Below, piece after piece: positions 7,583 through 15,313 of a stretch of 44,519 nucleotides of DNA (positions are counted from its first letter, which is position 1; every line of letters begins with the position of its first letter). The stretch is from Phocaeicola faecicola (GTDB lineage: Bacteria; Bacteroidota; Bacteroidia; Bacteroidales; Bacteroidaceae): the NCBI RefSeq assembly GCF_013618865.1, contig NZ_JABSOE010000036.1, positions 1 through 44,519 of the forward strand. Reading direction: 5' to 3'. A program made the translations under genes and the position numbers. Below the pieces are notes generated by a model, which ran no database searches, had not been told where the DNA came from, and worked only from the letters and a program-made list of their open reading frames with translations.

Positions 7583-7740
7583 GGAGTTACCTTTGCAGCC
7601 GAACGAGAATGACCTCCTGATGCGCCGTCTGGAAGTCGCAAAATGGAGGTAAGCGTAACAAGAGACAGATTGAATGGAACATCTCCTAAATGCGGAAACT
7701 GCATGAGAAAAGAAAACGTCCTCTAACTTGGAAGCTCGCT

Positions 7741-7920
7741 TGAAAGCGTGAACAAGCCGAAGCCCCACAAAAGAAGTATGCCCGTATATGCCTATCCGAC
7801 TTGTTCGGACAGACACATACAGGCATTCTTCTCCAGCTTCGGCGGTACGGACAGCCTATTGTGGCTCACTCGTGAGCGGCAAGTGGTTGGCTGTACCTAT
7901 CTCAATTCCGCTTTCAACAA
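7741..7920. repeat. Tandem structured repeat, copy 1
   Basis: A 180-base unit repeated at 7948. It contains nested inverted repeats: CCGAAGC (7757-7763) with GCTTCGG (7836-7842); AGAAGTATGCCCGTAT (7772-7787) with its near-complement at 7817-7832; CCGA/TCGG at the tip (7796-7808). A separate GCTCAC/GTGAGC hairpin follows at 7864-7877. Confidence 0.8.
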
Positions 7921-7947
7921 AATGAAAAAGAGACAGAGGGAACAGAC

Positions 7948-8126
7948 TGAAAGCGTGAAAAGCCGAAGCCCCACAAGAGAAGTGTGTCCGTATATGCCTA
8001 TCCGACTTGTTCGGACAGACACATACGGACATTCTTCTTCGGCCTCGGCGGTACGGACAACCTTTTGTGGCTCACCTGTGAGCGGCAAGTGGTTGGCTGT
8101 ACCTATCTCAGTTCCGCTTTCAACAA
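7948..8126. repeat. Tandem structured repeat, copy 2
   Basis: Second copy, 207 bases downstream of the first. TGTCCGTAT (7985-7993) pairs perfectly with ATACGGACA (8023-8031), and GCTCAC/GTGAGC recurs at 8070-8083 with the 2-base loop changed from TC to CT. Paired positions differ from copy 1 in a compensatory way. Confidence 0.8.
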
Positions 8127-8164
8127 GAAACAAAAGGCGCAAGTGGTAAAGGCGGTTGTGCCGT

Positions 8165-8228
8165 AAGAAAGATAATCCGCACATCCATCGTCAAACCCTC
8201 GGTTTGATGCGGATATGCGGACTTTCTT
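8165..8228. repeat. 64-nt multi-step hairpin
   Basis: AAGAAAG (8165-8171) pairs with CTTTCTT (8222-8228). TCCGCACATCC (8176-8186) pairs with GGATATGCGGA (8211-8221) with one mismatch. TCAAACC (8191-8197) pairs with GGTTTGA (8201-8207) around a CTC loop. Confidence 0.75.
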
Positions 8229-8445
8229 TCAGCCATGCCGCCAGTGCCGATGACCGGCCCTTACCACGTAAGGGTGAATCATCAGCACGGTTTCACTTGC
8301 GCCAAGAAGAACAACAAAAAAAGAAAACGGCAAGACCCCGTAAAAGTACCTCTCTCGCATAGCCATGAAAGGGTTGTCCGATTGCCGATTGTCTAAACGA
8401 GAGTTTAGGCTTCAAAAGCTGACATTCCTTTCGGATATGCCATAG

Positions 8446-8490
8446 TAGGAAAGAGGTTGTCTGAACTCGTTTCAGCCAACGCCTTTCCTA
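8446..8490. repeat. 45-nt three-step hairpin
   Basis: TAGGAAAG (8446-8453) pairs with CTTTCCTA (8483-8490). Inside it GTTG pairs with CAAC, and CTGAA with TTCAG around a CTCGT loop. It lies about 100 bases from the candidate element end. Confidence 0.7.
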
Positions 8491-8593
8491 CATGAAAACT
8501 CACTTTTACGGAAGAACAGTAATGAACAGGTCAAGAAATCACGTTGAAAACAAAGAAAAACGAGCAATTCCTTGGCGTACCCGAATAAAAAGT

Positions 8594-8603
8594 GTACCTT
8601 TGC
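8594..8603 (+). other. Candidate attR core (GTACCTTTGC)
   Basis: GTACCTTTGC fits the GTAnnTTTGC core at which IntDOT-type integrases recombine. Genes to its left belong to the transposon, genes to its right to the chromosome. The same bases also fit a Bacteroidales promoter -7 box, with TTG at 8572-8574 suitably placed. A matching GTATCTTTGC on the other strand (8738-8747) is a rival junction. Confidence 0.4.
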
Positions 8604-8813
8604 AAATAGAGTTGTGAGGCGAAGTAAATCACAGAATATCAGTGCACTTGCACTTTCGCTAAATCGTTACCATAAATCCGCAACTCCTCCATTCTATTCT
8701 GATATTCAATCAGATACACGTTTTTTGATTATCCTGTGCAAAGATACTTCTTTTACCGATACCAGTCAAGTTCCCGGCTCAGTATTTCACATGCTTTTCA
8801 ACATGTTAGGCTT

Positions 8814-9956
8814 TTACAATAAATTCTTCACCGCTGCTTCCAGATCGGTCTTTTCACCCAGTCTCATCACCAGTTCATTGTTCCGGTTCACGAGGAATGC
8901 AGTAGGCAACTGAGTCACTCCGTACAGGTTCACGTACGTAGAATACGGGCCGCGCGGATCACGGACACAAATCCAGGGAAGGTTGTCGGCAGCCGTTTTC
9001 CAGAAATGTTCGTCAGCATCGAGTGAAATCTGATAGATTTCCAGTCCCTGAGCCGCATACTTGTCGTACAGTTCACGCAGCAACAGGTTGCGCGCTCCCG
9101 ATACCGCATTGCCATAAGCCGTAAAATCAATCAGTACCACCTTTCCCTTCAAGTCGGTCAAGTGACGTGTCACCCCTTTCAGGTCCATCAGCGGAATATC
9201 GATGATGGAAGTTTCCTGTACCTTATCTTCCGGAATCGTTACCGCCTGCTGCTGAGGAGTACGCGTATTTTTCATTCCCTTGATTACCATATTATACAGG
9301 TTGCGTGAGCGGTCGGCATGCGGATACAGATTATTCAGGCTGGTAGCCACCGCAGCAAAGCACTTCACATCCTCCTTGTTGCCCAGCGGATCGAAAATCA
9401 TGTATCCGTTCAACTGCTGGAACAGCGCAAAGTACGCATATGCCTTATTCGGCGCAGCATAAATATATCCTCTTTTCACTTTATCCTTGTAGGCTTCGAC
9501 CATCGCAATCAGGCTGTCCTGTGCAATACCTGCCGGCATCCCTGAAAGTCCGTTCACCCGATTCTGCAACTCTGTCTGCAGCAGAACCAGTTCCTTGATC
9601 TTCGCACTGTTTTCCGAGCCTTCCACCTGATAGCCGGTAGCAAAATCCGGAAGCTGTGCAGTCACCTTCACCGTTTCGACAGAATCCACCGAAAAGTTAA
9701 TCACCTTATCTTCTATGCGCAGACGATAGAACTCCGGTGACTCCGGACGTGCAGCCGCAAAACTGAATACTCCCTCCTCATCCAGGCGGGCAGAGTCGAG
9801 GGCCACAATTCCTTCCAGACCGGCCTGTTCCAGATACAGCATCTTATCGGCCGCATCCGCAACCGTTCCTTCTACCTTAAATTCCGGCTGGTGGTTACAA
9901 GCCGAGAAACCGGCCAGCAACAAGGCTCCCGCAATACAACTGATATTTTTTCTCAT
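8814..9956 (-). CDS. Thioredoxin-fold lipoprotein lacking the CxxC motif
   Basis: A 380-residue lipoprotein (lipobox FSAC, Cys20) with an N-terminal DUF4369-like beta domain (about 25-110), a helical middle and a C-terminal TlpA/AhpC-type thioredoxin fold (about 250-380). The fold is clear from LKGKVVLIDFTAYGN, the Asp/Ala strand and the cis-Pro loop TQLPTAF near residue 351. Where a thiol reductase would carry WCxxC, this one reads FTAYGNAVSGARN, with no cysteine, so it should be redox-inactive as a disulfide exchanger. It may bind or sense instead. It is transcribed alone, away from pnp, from a good promoter, and its 3' end faces the transposon. Confidence 0.85.
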   Translation of the reverse strand: MRKNISCIAGALLLAGFSACNHQPEFKVEGTVADAADKMLYLEQAGLEGIVALDSARLDEEGVFSFAAARPESPEFYRLRIEDKVINFSVDSVETVKVTAQLPDFATGYQVEGSENSAKIKELVLLQTELQNRVNGLSGMPAGIAQDSLIAMVEAYKDKVKRGYIYAAPNKAYAYFALFQQLNGYMIFDPLGNKEDVKCFAAVATSLNNLYPHADRSRNLYNMVIKGMKNTRTPQQQAVTIPEDKVQETSIIDIPLMDLKGVTRHLTDLKGKVVLIDFTAYGNAVSGARNLLLRELYDKYAAQGLEIYQISLDADEHFWKTAADNLPWICVRDPRGPYSTYVNLYGVTQLPTAFLVNRNNELVMRLGEKTDLEAAVKNLL

Positions 9957-9986
9957 CGCTTTCTTTTTTCTTTTTTATTCAGGGTG

Positions 9987-10016
9987 CAAAGATACGGCTT
10001 TTCGTGAGTCCGCAAA
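9987..10016 (-). promoter_or_regulatory. Promoter of the thioredoxin-fold gene
   Basis: On the - strand TATCTTTG (9987-9994) fits the Bacteroidales -7 box TAnnTTTG. A TTTG (10013-10016) lies 18 bases upstream, as expected for the -33 box. Confidence 0.7.
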
Positions 10017-10163
10017 GTTTTTAGCCAAGTTCTTATCACAGACAGTAAGTATTTTATCCCTTAAATCCAATCTTTGCCCCCCGATACAGGCCAATAATCA
10101 TAAAAACTGAGTCCTGCCACAAACTTTTATCTCATTTTCACCATTTTACTACAAGATTATTCT

Positions 10164-10171
10164 TATCTTTG
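10164..10171 (+). promoter_or_regulatory. pnp promoter -7 box
   Basis: TATCTTTG fits TAnnTTTG and lies 32 bases before the pnp start codon. The -33 box is not obvious. Confidence 0.6.
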
Positions 10172-10202
10172 ACACGAATTTTATATATAACACATTTTTT
10201 AT

Positions 10203-12389
10203 ATGATCAATCCAATTGTTAAGACGATCGAGTTAGGTGATGGAAGAACCATTACTCTCGAAACGGGAAAGCTGGCAAAACAGGCAGATGGTGCTGTTAT
10301 GCTACGCATGGGTAACACCATGTTGCTGGCTACTGTTTGTGCAGCAAAAGATGCAGTTCCCGGTACTGATTTCATGCCTCTTCAGGTAGAGTATAAAGAA
10401 AAATATTCCGCTTTCGGACGTTTCCCGGGCGGTTTCACCAAACGTGAAGGTAAAGCTTCCGACTACGAAATCCTTACCTGCCGTCTGGTAGACCGTGCAT
10501 TACGTCCTTTATTCCCAGATAACTTCCATGCAGAAGTTTATGTCAACATCATCCTTTACTCAGCCGATGGTGTAGACATGCCGGATGCACTGGCCGGTCT
10601 GGCTGCCTCTGCAGCGTTGGCCGTATCTGACATTCCGTTCAACGGTCCGATTTCCGAAGTCCGTGTAGCCCGCATCGACGGTCAGTTTGTCATCAACCCG
10701 ACATTCGAAGCCCTGGAACGTGCTGATATGGACCTGATGGTTGCCGCTACTTATGAGAACATCATGATGGTGGAAGGAGAAATGAACGAAGTCAGCGAAC
10801 AGGACCTGCTGGAAGCCATGCGTTTCGCTCACGAAGCCATCAAAGTACACTGCAAGGCTCAGATGGAACTGATGGAGGAAGTAGGCTCTACAGTAAAACG
10901 CGAATATTGCCACGAAGAAAACGACGAAGAGCTGCGTAAGGCCGTTCACGATGCCTGCTACGACAAGGCATATGCCATCGCTGCTTCAGGTAACCGCAAC
11001 AAGCACGAACGTCAGGATGCCTTCGATGCCATCTGCGACGAATTCAAGGCACAGTTCACTGAAGAAGAACTGGAAGAAAAGGCCGGCATGATCGACCGCT
11101 ACTACCACGATGTAGAAAAAGAAGCCATGCGCCGCTGCATCCTCGATGAAGGCAAGCGTCTGGACGGACGTACTACTACAGAAATCCGTCCTATCTGGTG
11201 CGAGACCAGCCCGCTGCCAGGTCCTCACGGATCTTCTATCTTCACCCGTGGTGAAACCCAGTCATTGAGTACGGTTACTTTGGGTACCAAGCTCGATGAA
11301 AAGATTGTAGACGATGTACTCGACCAGCACAAGGAACGCTTCCTGCTGCACTACAACTTCCCTCCGTTCTCTACCGGAGAAGCCAAGGCACAGCGTGGCG
11401 TAGGACGTCGCGAAATCGGTCACGGTCATCTGGCATGGCGTGCATTGAAAGGCCAGATTCCAGCCGACTATCCATATTGCGTACGTGTAGTATCTGATAT
11501 CCTTGAATCTAACGGTTCTTCTTCTATGGCAACAGTATGTGCCGGAACACTGGCTCTGATGGATGCGGGTGTACCTATCAAGAATCCGGTTTCGGGTATT
11601 GCAATGGGATTGATCAAGAATGCCGGAGAAGAAAAATATGCCGTTCTGTCTGATATCCTGGGCGATGAAGACCACCTGGGAGACATGGACTTCAAGGTTA
11701 CCGGAACAAAGAACGGTATCACTGCCACTCAGATGGATATCAAGTGCGACGGTCTGACTTACGATATTCTGGAAAAAGCCTTGCTGCAGGCAAAACAGGG
11801 ACGTGAATACATCCTCGGCAAACTGACTGAATGTATCGCTGCTCCTCGTGAAGAACTGAAGCCTCATGCTCCGCGCATTGAAACCATGACTATTCCGAAA
11901 GAATTCATCGGTGCAGTCATCGGCCCGGGCGGAAAGATCATCCAGGGTATGCAGGAAGAAACCGGTGCGACTATCACTATCGAAGAAGTTGACGGAGTGG
12001 GACGCATCGAAGTTTCCGGAAACAACAAGCAGAGCATCGACAGCGCAATGCGCCTGATCAAGGGTATCGTTGCCGTTCCTGAAATCGGCGAAGTATACAC
12101 CGGTAAAGTACGTTCTATCATGCCTTACGGTGCATTCGTAGAATTCCTGCCGGGTAAAGACGGTCTGCTCCACATTTCAGAAATCGACTGGAAGCGTCTG
12201 GAGACTATCGAAGAATCAGGACTGAAGGAAGGCGATGACATCGAAGTCAAGCTGCTCGACATCGATCCTAAGACCGGTAAGTTCAAACTGTCACACAAAG
12301 TGCTGGTTCCGAAACCGGAAGGCATGGCTGAAGAAAACCGTCCGAAACGCGGTGACCGCAAGCCTCAGCACAATAAGGAACAGAAATAA
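10203..12389 (+). CDS. pnp: Polyribonucleotide nucleotidyltransferase (PNPase)
   Basis: A full-length 728-residue PNPase, the phosphate-dependent 3'-5' exoribonuclease of mRNA turnover. Two RNase PH domains (about 14-146 and 330-545) flank a helical linker; a KH domain follows (about 562-620, with IGPGGKII), then S1 (about 628-697, [16 protein letters not shown]). The RNA-gripping loops are [11 protein letters not shown] and [11 protein letters not shown], and the catalytic acidic loop is [13 protein letters not shown] near residue 488, equivalent to E. coli Asp486/Asp492. Nothing is truncated. The gene has its own promoter and a strong terminator, so it is monocistronic, not paired with rpsO as in enterobacteria. 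Confidence 0.98.
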   Translation: MINPIVKTIELGDGRTITLETGKLAKQADGAVMLRMGNTMLLATVCAAKDAVPGTDFMPLQVEYKEKYSAFGRFPGGFTKREGKASDYEILTCRLVDRALRPLFPDNFHAEVYVNIILYSADGVDMPDALAGLAASAALAVSDIPFNGPISEVRVARIDGQFVINPTFEALERADMDLMVAATYENIMMVEGEMNEVSEQDLLEAMRFAHEAIKVHCKAQMELMEEVGSTVKREYCHEENDEELRKAVHDACYDKAYAIAASGNRNKHERQDAFDAICDEFKAQFTEEELEEKAGMIDRYYHDVEKEAMRRCILDEGKRLDGRTTTEIRPIWCETSPLPGPHGSSIFTRGETQSLSTVTLGTKLDEKIVDDVLDQHKERFLLHYNFPPFSTGEAKAQRGVGRREIGHGHLAWRALKGQIPADYPYCVRVVSDILESNGSSSMATVCAGTLALMDAGVPIKNPVSGIAMGLIKNAGEEKYAVLSDILGDEDHLGDMDFKVTGTKNGITATQMDIKCDGLTYDILEKALLQAKQGREYILGKLTECIAAPREELKPHAPRIETMTIPKEFIGAVIGPGGKIIQGMQEETGATITIEEVDGVGRIEVSGNNKQSIDSAMRLIKGIVAVPEIGEVYTGKVRSIMPYGAFVEFLPGKDGLLHISEIDWKRLETIEESGLKEGDDIEVKLLDIDPKTGKFKLSHKVLVPKPEGMAEENRPKRGDRKPQHNKEQK

Positions 12390-12416
12390 TCAGGGAACCT
12401 TCCCTGTCCATACATA

Positions 12417-12453
12417 TCCCTTCTTCCCCGGCAACGGAGAAGAAGGGATTTTT
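12417..12453 (+). terminator. pnp terminator
   Basis: TCCCTTCTTC (12417-12426) pairs perfectly with GAAGAAGGGA (12439-12448), with an inner CCG-GCAA-CGG cap, and TTTTT follows. A smaller CAGGGAA/TTCCCTG hairpin at 12391-12406 precedes it. Confidence 0.92.
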
Positions 12454-12559
12454 CGTATCCGGCTGTTCCGTTTCAAATATATCCGCCTGTTCATCTCAAC
12501 GTATCCTGCTGTTCATTTCCATCTACAGCCATCGGGCGCCAGCGCTTTCTTCACCGCAC

Positions 12560-12594
12560 AAAAAAGCGGCTTTATCCGTATAAGATAAAACCGC
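12560..12594 (-). terminator. Rubredoxin terminator
   Basis: Read leftward, GCGGTTTTATC (12584-12594) pairs with GATAAAGCCGC (12566-12576), with one G-T pair, and is followed by a run of six Ts (12560-12565). Confidence 0.85.
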
Positions 12595-12619
12595 CTTCTA
12601 TAATTTACGGGTATCCGAA

Positions 12620-12784
12620 TTATTCTTCTACCACTTCAAAATCCTCTTTACCTACTCCGCAAACCGGGCAAACCCAGTCTTCTGGAATATCCTCAAACGC
12701 TGTACCCGGAGCGATGCCATTATCCGGATCACCTACTTCTGGATCATATACCCAATCACAAACTGTGCAAATGTACTTCTTCAT
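12620..12784 (-). CDS. Rubredoxin
   Basis: A 54-residue rubredoxin, a small cytoplasmic one-iron electron carrier used in oxygen and peroxide defence of anaerobes. Both iron-binding pairs are intact: [10 protein letters not shown] (Cys6, Cys9) and [11 protein letters not shown] (Cys39, Cys42), with the conserved [15 protein letters not shown] between them. It has the normal length and begins MKKYIC. It has its own -7 box upstream and a terminator downstream. The redox partner cannot be told from the neighbours. Confidence 0.97.
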   Translation of the reverse strand: MKKYICTVCDWVYDPEVGDPDNGIAPGTAFEDIPEDWVCPVCGVGKEDFEVVEE

Positions 12785-12834
12785 AATTTTATCTTTTGCT
12801 TTAAGTTAGTATTAATGACATTACATATATGAAA

Positions 12835-12842
12835 CAAATATA
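12835..12842 (-). promoter_or_regulatory. Rubredoxin promoter -7 box
   Basis: TATATTTG on the - strand, 50 bases before the rubredoxin start, just short of the stop codon of the upstream sirtuin gene. No clear -33 box. Confidence 0.55.
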
Positions 12843-12857
12843 GGCATTATTTGTTTA

Positions 12858-13562
12858 TCATTCTTCTTTTAATAACATTTTTTTCAATTCTTCCATTCCT
12901 TCGGATGCTCCCTTCCGGATTACATGCACCTTCCGGTTTGCAGGAACCGCCACCTCTTTCGGGTCAATCAGATACACCGGTACCCCCGGACGCACATAAT
13001 GCAGCAGTCCCGCCGCCGGATACACATTCAGGGAAGTCCCGATAATCACAAACACATCGGCTTCCATCACCTCATCTACCGCCTTTTCAATCAGCGGCAC
13101 AGCCTCTCCGAACCACACGATAAAAGGCCTCAGCTGCGTGCCGTCGGCAGCCAGGTCCCCCATTTTCACCTCATACTGCTCCGGAGTCAGTTCCCTGATG
13201 CAGCGCGGATCATTCGGATTCCGGCTCGAAGTCACCTTCGTCAGTTCCCCGTGCAGGTGAATGACGTTCGTCGAGCCCGCCCTTTCGTGCAGGTTATCCA
13301 CATTCTGTGTCACCACCGTCACCTTGAAATCACGCTCCAGTCCGGCCAGCAATTTGTGTCCCCGGTTCGGAACCACCTCCAGCAACTGCTTTCTGCGTGC
13401 ATTGTAAAAATCAATCACCAGCTTAGGATTGGCCGCATAGCCCTCGGGAGTCGCTACCTCCTCTACCGAGTATTGTTCCCACAGCCCTCCAGAATCGCGG
13501 AAGGTACTGATACCACTTTCCGCGCTCATTCCCGCACCTGTAAGCACCACCAATTTTTTCAT
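12858..13562 (-). CDS. cobB: Sir2-family NAD-dependent protein deacylase (CobB-like)
   Basis: A 234-residue sirtuin that removes acyl groups from lysines using NAD+. The NAD-binding motifs GAGMSAESGIS (9-19), TQNVDNLH (85-92) and the catalytic His in HLHGEL (His104) are present, as are WFGEAVP and GTSLNVYPA. Tyr53 and Arg56 (FYNARRKQL) match the Tyr-x-x-Arg pair that makes SIRT5/CobB-type enzymes accept succinyl and malonyl lysine. The small domain, where most sirtuins hold Zn with four Cys, contains only Cys121. The start at 13562 (MKKLVVLTGAG) is chosen over one 9 codons upstream because it gives the usual N terminus. Confidence 0.92.
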   Translation of the reverse strand: MKKLVVLTGAGMSAESGISTFRDSGGLWEQYSVEEVATPEGYAANPKLVIDFYNARRKQLLEVVPNRGHKLLAGLERDFKVTVVTQNVDNLHERAGSTNVIHLHGELTKVTSSRNPNDPRCIRELTPEQYEVKMGDLAADGTQLRPFIVWFGEAVPLIEKAVDEVMEADVFVIIGTSLNVYPAAGLLHYVRPGVPVYLIDPKEVAVPANRKVHVIRKGASEGMEELKKMLLKEE

Positions 13563-13639
13563 ATACCCATAATTTACATACAAATACAAAAATAAGAATT
13601 TTTAATCGCTTAAAGAAGCTCATATTCAAAGAAAAAAGA

Positions 13640-13647
13640 TACCTTTG
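13640..13647 (+). promoter_or_regulatory. Promoter of the FKBP pair
   Basis: TACCTTTG fits the -7 consensus, 28 bases before the start codon of the first FKBP gene. Confidence 0.65.
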
Positions 13648-13675
13648 CGCCAATATTTTAATCAAAAACAAAAAT

Positions 13676-14260
13676 ATGGATAAATTCAGTTACGCCATTG
13701 GTCTGGGTATAGGCCAAAATCTGCTGAGCATGGGTGCTCGCGGTATCGAAGTAAACGACTTTGCACAGGCAATCAAAGACGTATTAGAGGGAAACCAGAC
13801 AGCAATCAGCCACACAGAAGCCCGTGAAATCGTCAACAAGTATTTCACCGAACTGGAAGAGAAAATGAACGCTGAAACCATTGCCAAAGGCAAGGCTTTC
13901 CTGGAAGAAAACAAGAAGAACCCCAATATCATCACACTGCCCAGCGGACTGCAGTACGAAGTAATCAAAGCCGGCAACGGCAAACAGCCTAAGGCTACCG
14001 ACCGTGTACGCTGCCACTACGAAGGTACACTGATCGACGGAACCCTCTTCGACAGTTCCATCAAGCGCGGTGAACCGGCCGTATTCGGTGTCAACCAGGT
14101 AATCAAAGGATGGGTAGAAGCCCTGCAGCTCATGTCGGAAGGAGCCAAATGGAAACTTTACATTCCGTCGGAACTGGCCTATGGTGCCCAGGGAGCCGGT
14201 GACATGATTCCGCCTCACAGCACACTGATTTTCGAAGTAGAACTGATTGAGGTGCTGTAA
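13676..14260 (+). CDS. FKBP-type peptidyl-prolyl isomerase, cytoplasmic
   Basis: A 194-residue FKBP22/FklB-like isomerase. The N-terminal 85 residues form the dimerising helical FKBP_N module (YAIGLGIGQNL, a long charged helix). The FKBP core covers about 95-194, with VRCHYEGTLIDGTLFDSS, VIKGWVEALQLM, ELAYGAQGAG and a STLIFEVELIEVL ending. There is no signal peptide, so it should act in the cytoplasm. The ATG at 13676 fits the promoter spacing. The next gene, 54 bases on, is an exported paralogue; the two probably arose by tandem duplication. Confidence 0.94.
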   Translation: MDKFSYAIGLGIGQNLLSMGARGIEVNDFAQAIKDVLEGNQTAISHTEAREIVNKYFTELEEKMNAETIAKGKAFLEENKKNPNIITLPSGLQYEVIKAGNGKQPKATDRVRCHYEGTLIDGTLFDSSIKRGEPAVFGVNQVIKGWVEALQLMSEGAKWKLYIPSELAYGAQGAGDMIPPHSTLIFEVELIEVL

Positions 14261-14314
14261 GCATACATCCGAATATTTTAAATTATTACTCAATAAAAAA
14301 CAAAACTAAAAAGC

Positions 14315-15184
14315 ATGAAAAAAAGTACAATTTTCATGATGCTGGCAGCTACAGCAGGACTGGCATCATGTACTTCTCAGGGCCCGAAAGCTAATATGAA
14401 AAGCGAAGTGGACACTCTTTCATACATGATGGGAGTAAGCAACACTCAAGGTTTGAAAGACTATGTCATCGGTCGTCTGGGCGTAGATTCAGCACACATG
14501 GCAGACTTCGTAAGAGGTATCGAACAGGGAATGAAAGAAACTGACGCTAAGCAGAAGGCTTACATGGCCGGTGTACAGATCGGTCAGCAGGTAAGCGGTG
14601 ACATGTTCGAAGCTATCAACAACCAGATTTTCAGCGGCGACTCTACTCAGAGCCTGAGCAAAGAAAACTTCCTGGCTGGTTTCATGGCTGCCGTACAGGA
14701 AAAAGGTCTGGTAAGCGCTGACTCAGCAGGAGTATATGTACGCACTAAGGCAGAAGCTATCAAAGAAAAAGCATTGGAAGCCAAATATGCAGACTACAAG
14801 AAAGAAAACGAAGAATTCCTGGCCAACAACAAGGGCAAAGAAGGTATTCAGGTAACTGCCAGCGGCTTGCAGTACAAAGTAATCACTGAAGGTAAGGGTG
14901 AAGTTCCTACTAAAGAATCAAGAGTAAAAGTACACTACAAAGGTACACTGATCGACGGTACTCAGTTCGACAGCTCTTACGACCGTAAGGAACCGACTAC
15001 TTTCCGTGCCGACCAGGTAATCAAAGGATGGACAGAAGCCCTGACAATGATGCCTGTAGGTTCAAAATGGGAACTGTACATTCCGCAGGAACTGGCTTAC
15101 GGTTCTCGTGAAGCAGGAAAGATCAAACCGTTCTCTACACTGATTTTCGAAGTAGAACTCCTTGAGATCGAAAAAGAAAAATAA
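14315..15184 (+). CDS. FKBP-type peptidyl-prolyl isomerase, lipoprotein
   Basis: A 289-residue FKBP with a lipoprotein signal (GLASC, Cys19), so it should fold proteins in the periplasm or at the outer membrane. An FKBP_N helical domain covers about 30-170, where two segments look alike (LSYMMGVSNTQGLKDYV and AYMAGVQIGQQVSGDMF). The catalytic FKBP core spans about 190-285 (VKVHYKGTLIDGTQFDSS, VIKGWTEALTMM, ELAYGSREAG). It is paralogous to the preceding gene and probably in the same transcript, ended by a strong terminator. Confidence 0.94.
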   Translation: MKKSTIFMMLAATAGLASCTSQGPKANMKSEVDTLSYMMGVSNTQGLKDYVIGRLGVDSAHMADFVRGIEQGMKETDAKQKAYMAGVQIGQQVSGDMFEAINNQIFSGDSTQSLSKENFLAGFMAAVQEKGLVSADSAGVYVRTKAEAIKEKALEAKYADYKKENEEFLANNKGKEGIQVTASGLQYKVITEGKGEVPTKESRVKVHYKGTLIDGTQFDSSYDRKEPTTFRADQVIKGWTEALTMMPVGSKWELYIPQELAYGSREAGKIKPFSTLIFEVELLEIEKEK

Positions 15185-15241
15185 ATAATCAAGGGGCATG
15201 ACTCCGGCAGCACACGCTGACCGCCGTGAGTGTACCCGACA

Positions 15242-15281
15242 AAAATCCCCCGGACGACCTTCTGGCTGTCCGGGGGATTTT
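15242..15281. terminator. Bidirectional terminator between convergent genes
   Basis: AAAATCCCCCGGAC (15242-15255) and GTCCGGGGGATTTT (15268-15281) make a perfect 14-bp stem with As on one side and Ts on the other. It serves both the FKBP pair and the OmpA-like gene ending at 15314. Confidence 0.92.
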
Positions 15282-15313
15282 TCTTTCAGGCAAGTATGCT
15301 GAATAAGGTCCTC

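Larger units (their letters stand above)
7332..8593. other. Gene-free, hairpin-rich terminal region of the conjugative transposon
   Basis: About 1.26 kb with no convincing gene. It holds a 101-nt hairpin (7482-7582), a tandem repeat with 207-base spacing (7741-8126) built of nested stems, a 64-nt hairpin (8165-8228), a CCCTTAC/GTAAGGG stem near 8270, and a three-part hairpin (8446-8490). Short open frames here are the repeats read as protein and lack family resemblance. Candidates for its role are integrase/excisionase arm sites, structured regulatory RNA or a replication/transfer origin; the sequence alone does not decide. Confidence 0.7.

Noticed and set aside
7741..8126. CRISPR array
   Set aside because: Only two long units of about 180 bases with no short spaced repeats or cas genes.
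7748..8184. Frames on both strands across the tandem repeats
   Set aside because: The protein similarity between halves is only the DNA repeat in different frames; changes follow base pairing, not codon positions.
8572..8913. A 113-codon frame at the element border
   Set aside because: It has a suitable promoter nearby but runs into the 3' end of the opposite-strand thioredoxin-fold gene and has no recognisable features.
11262..12173. Long antisense frame within pnp
   Set aside because: A shadow of the strongly biased codons of pnp on the other strand.
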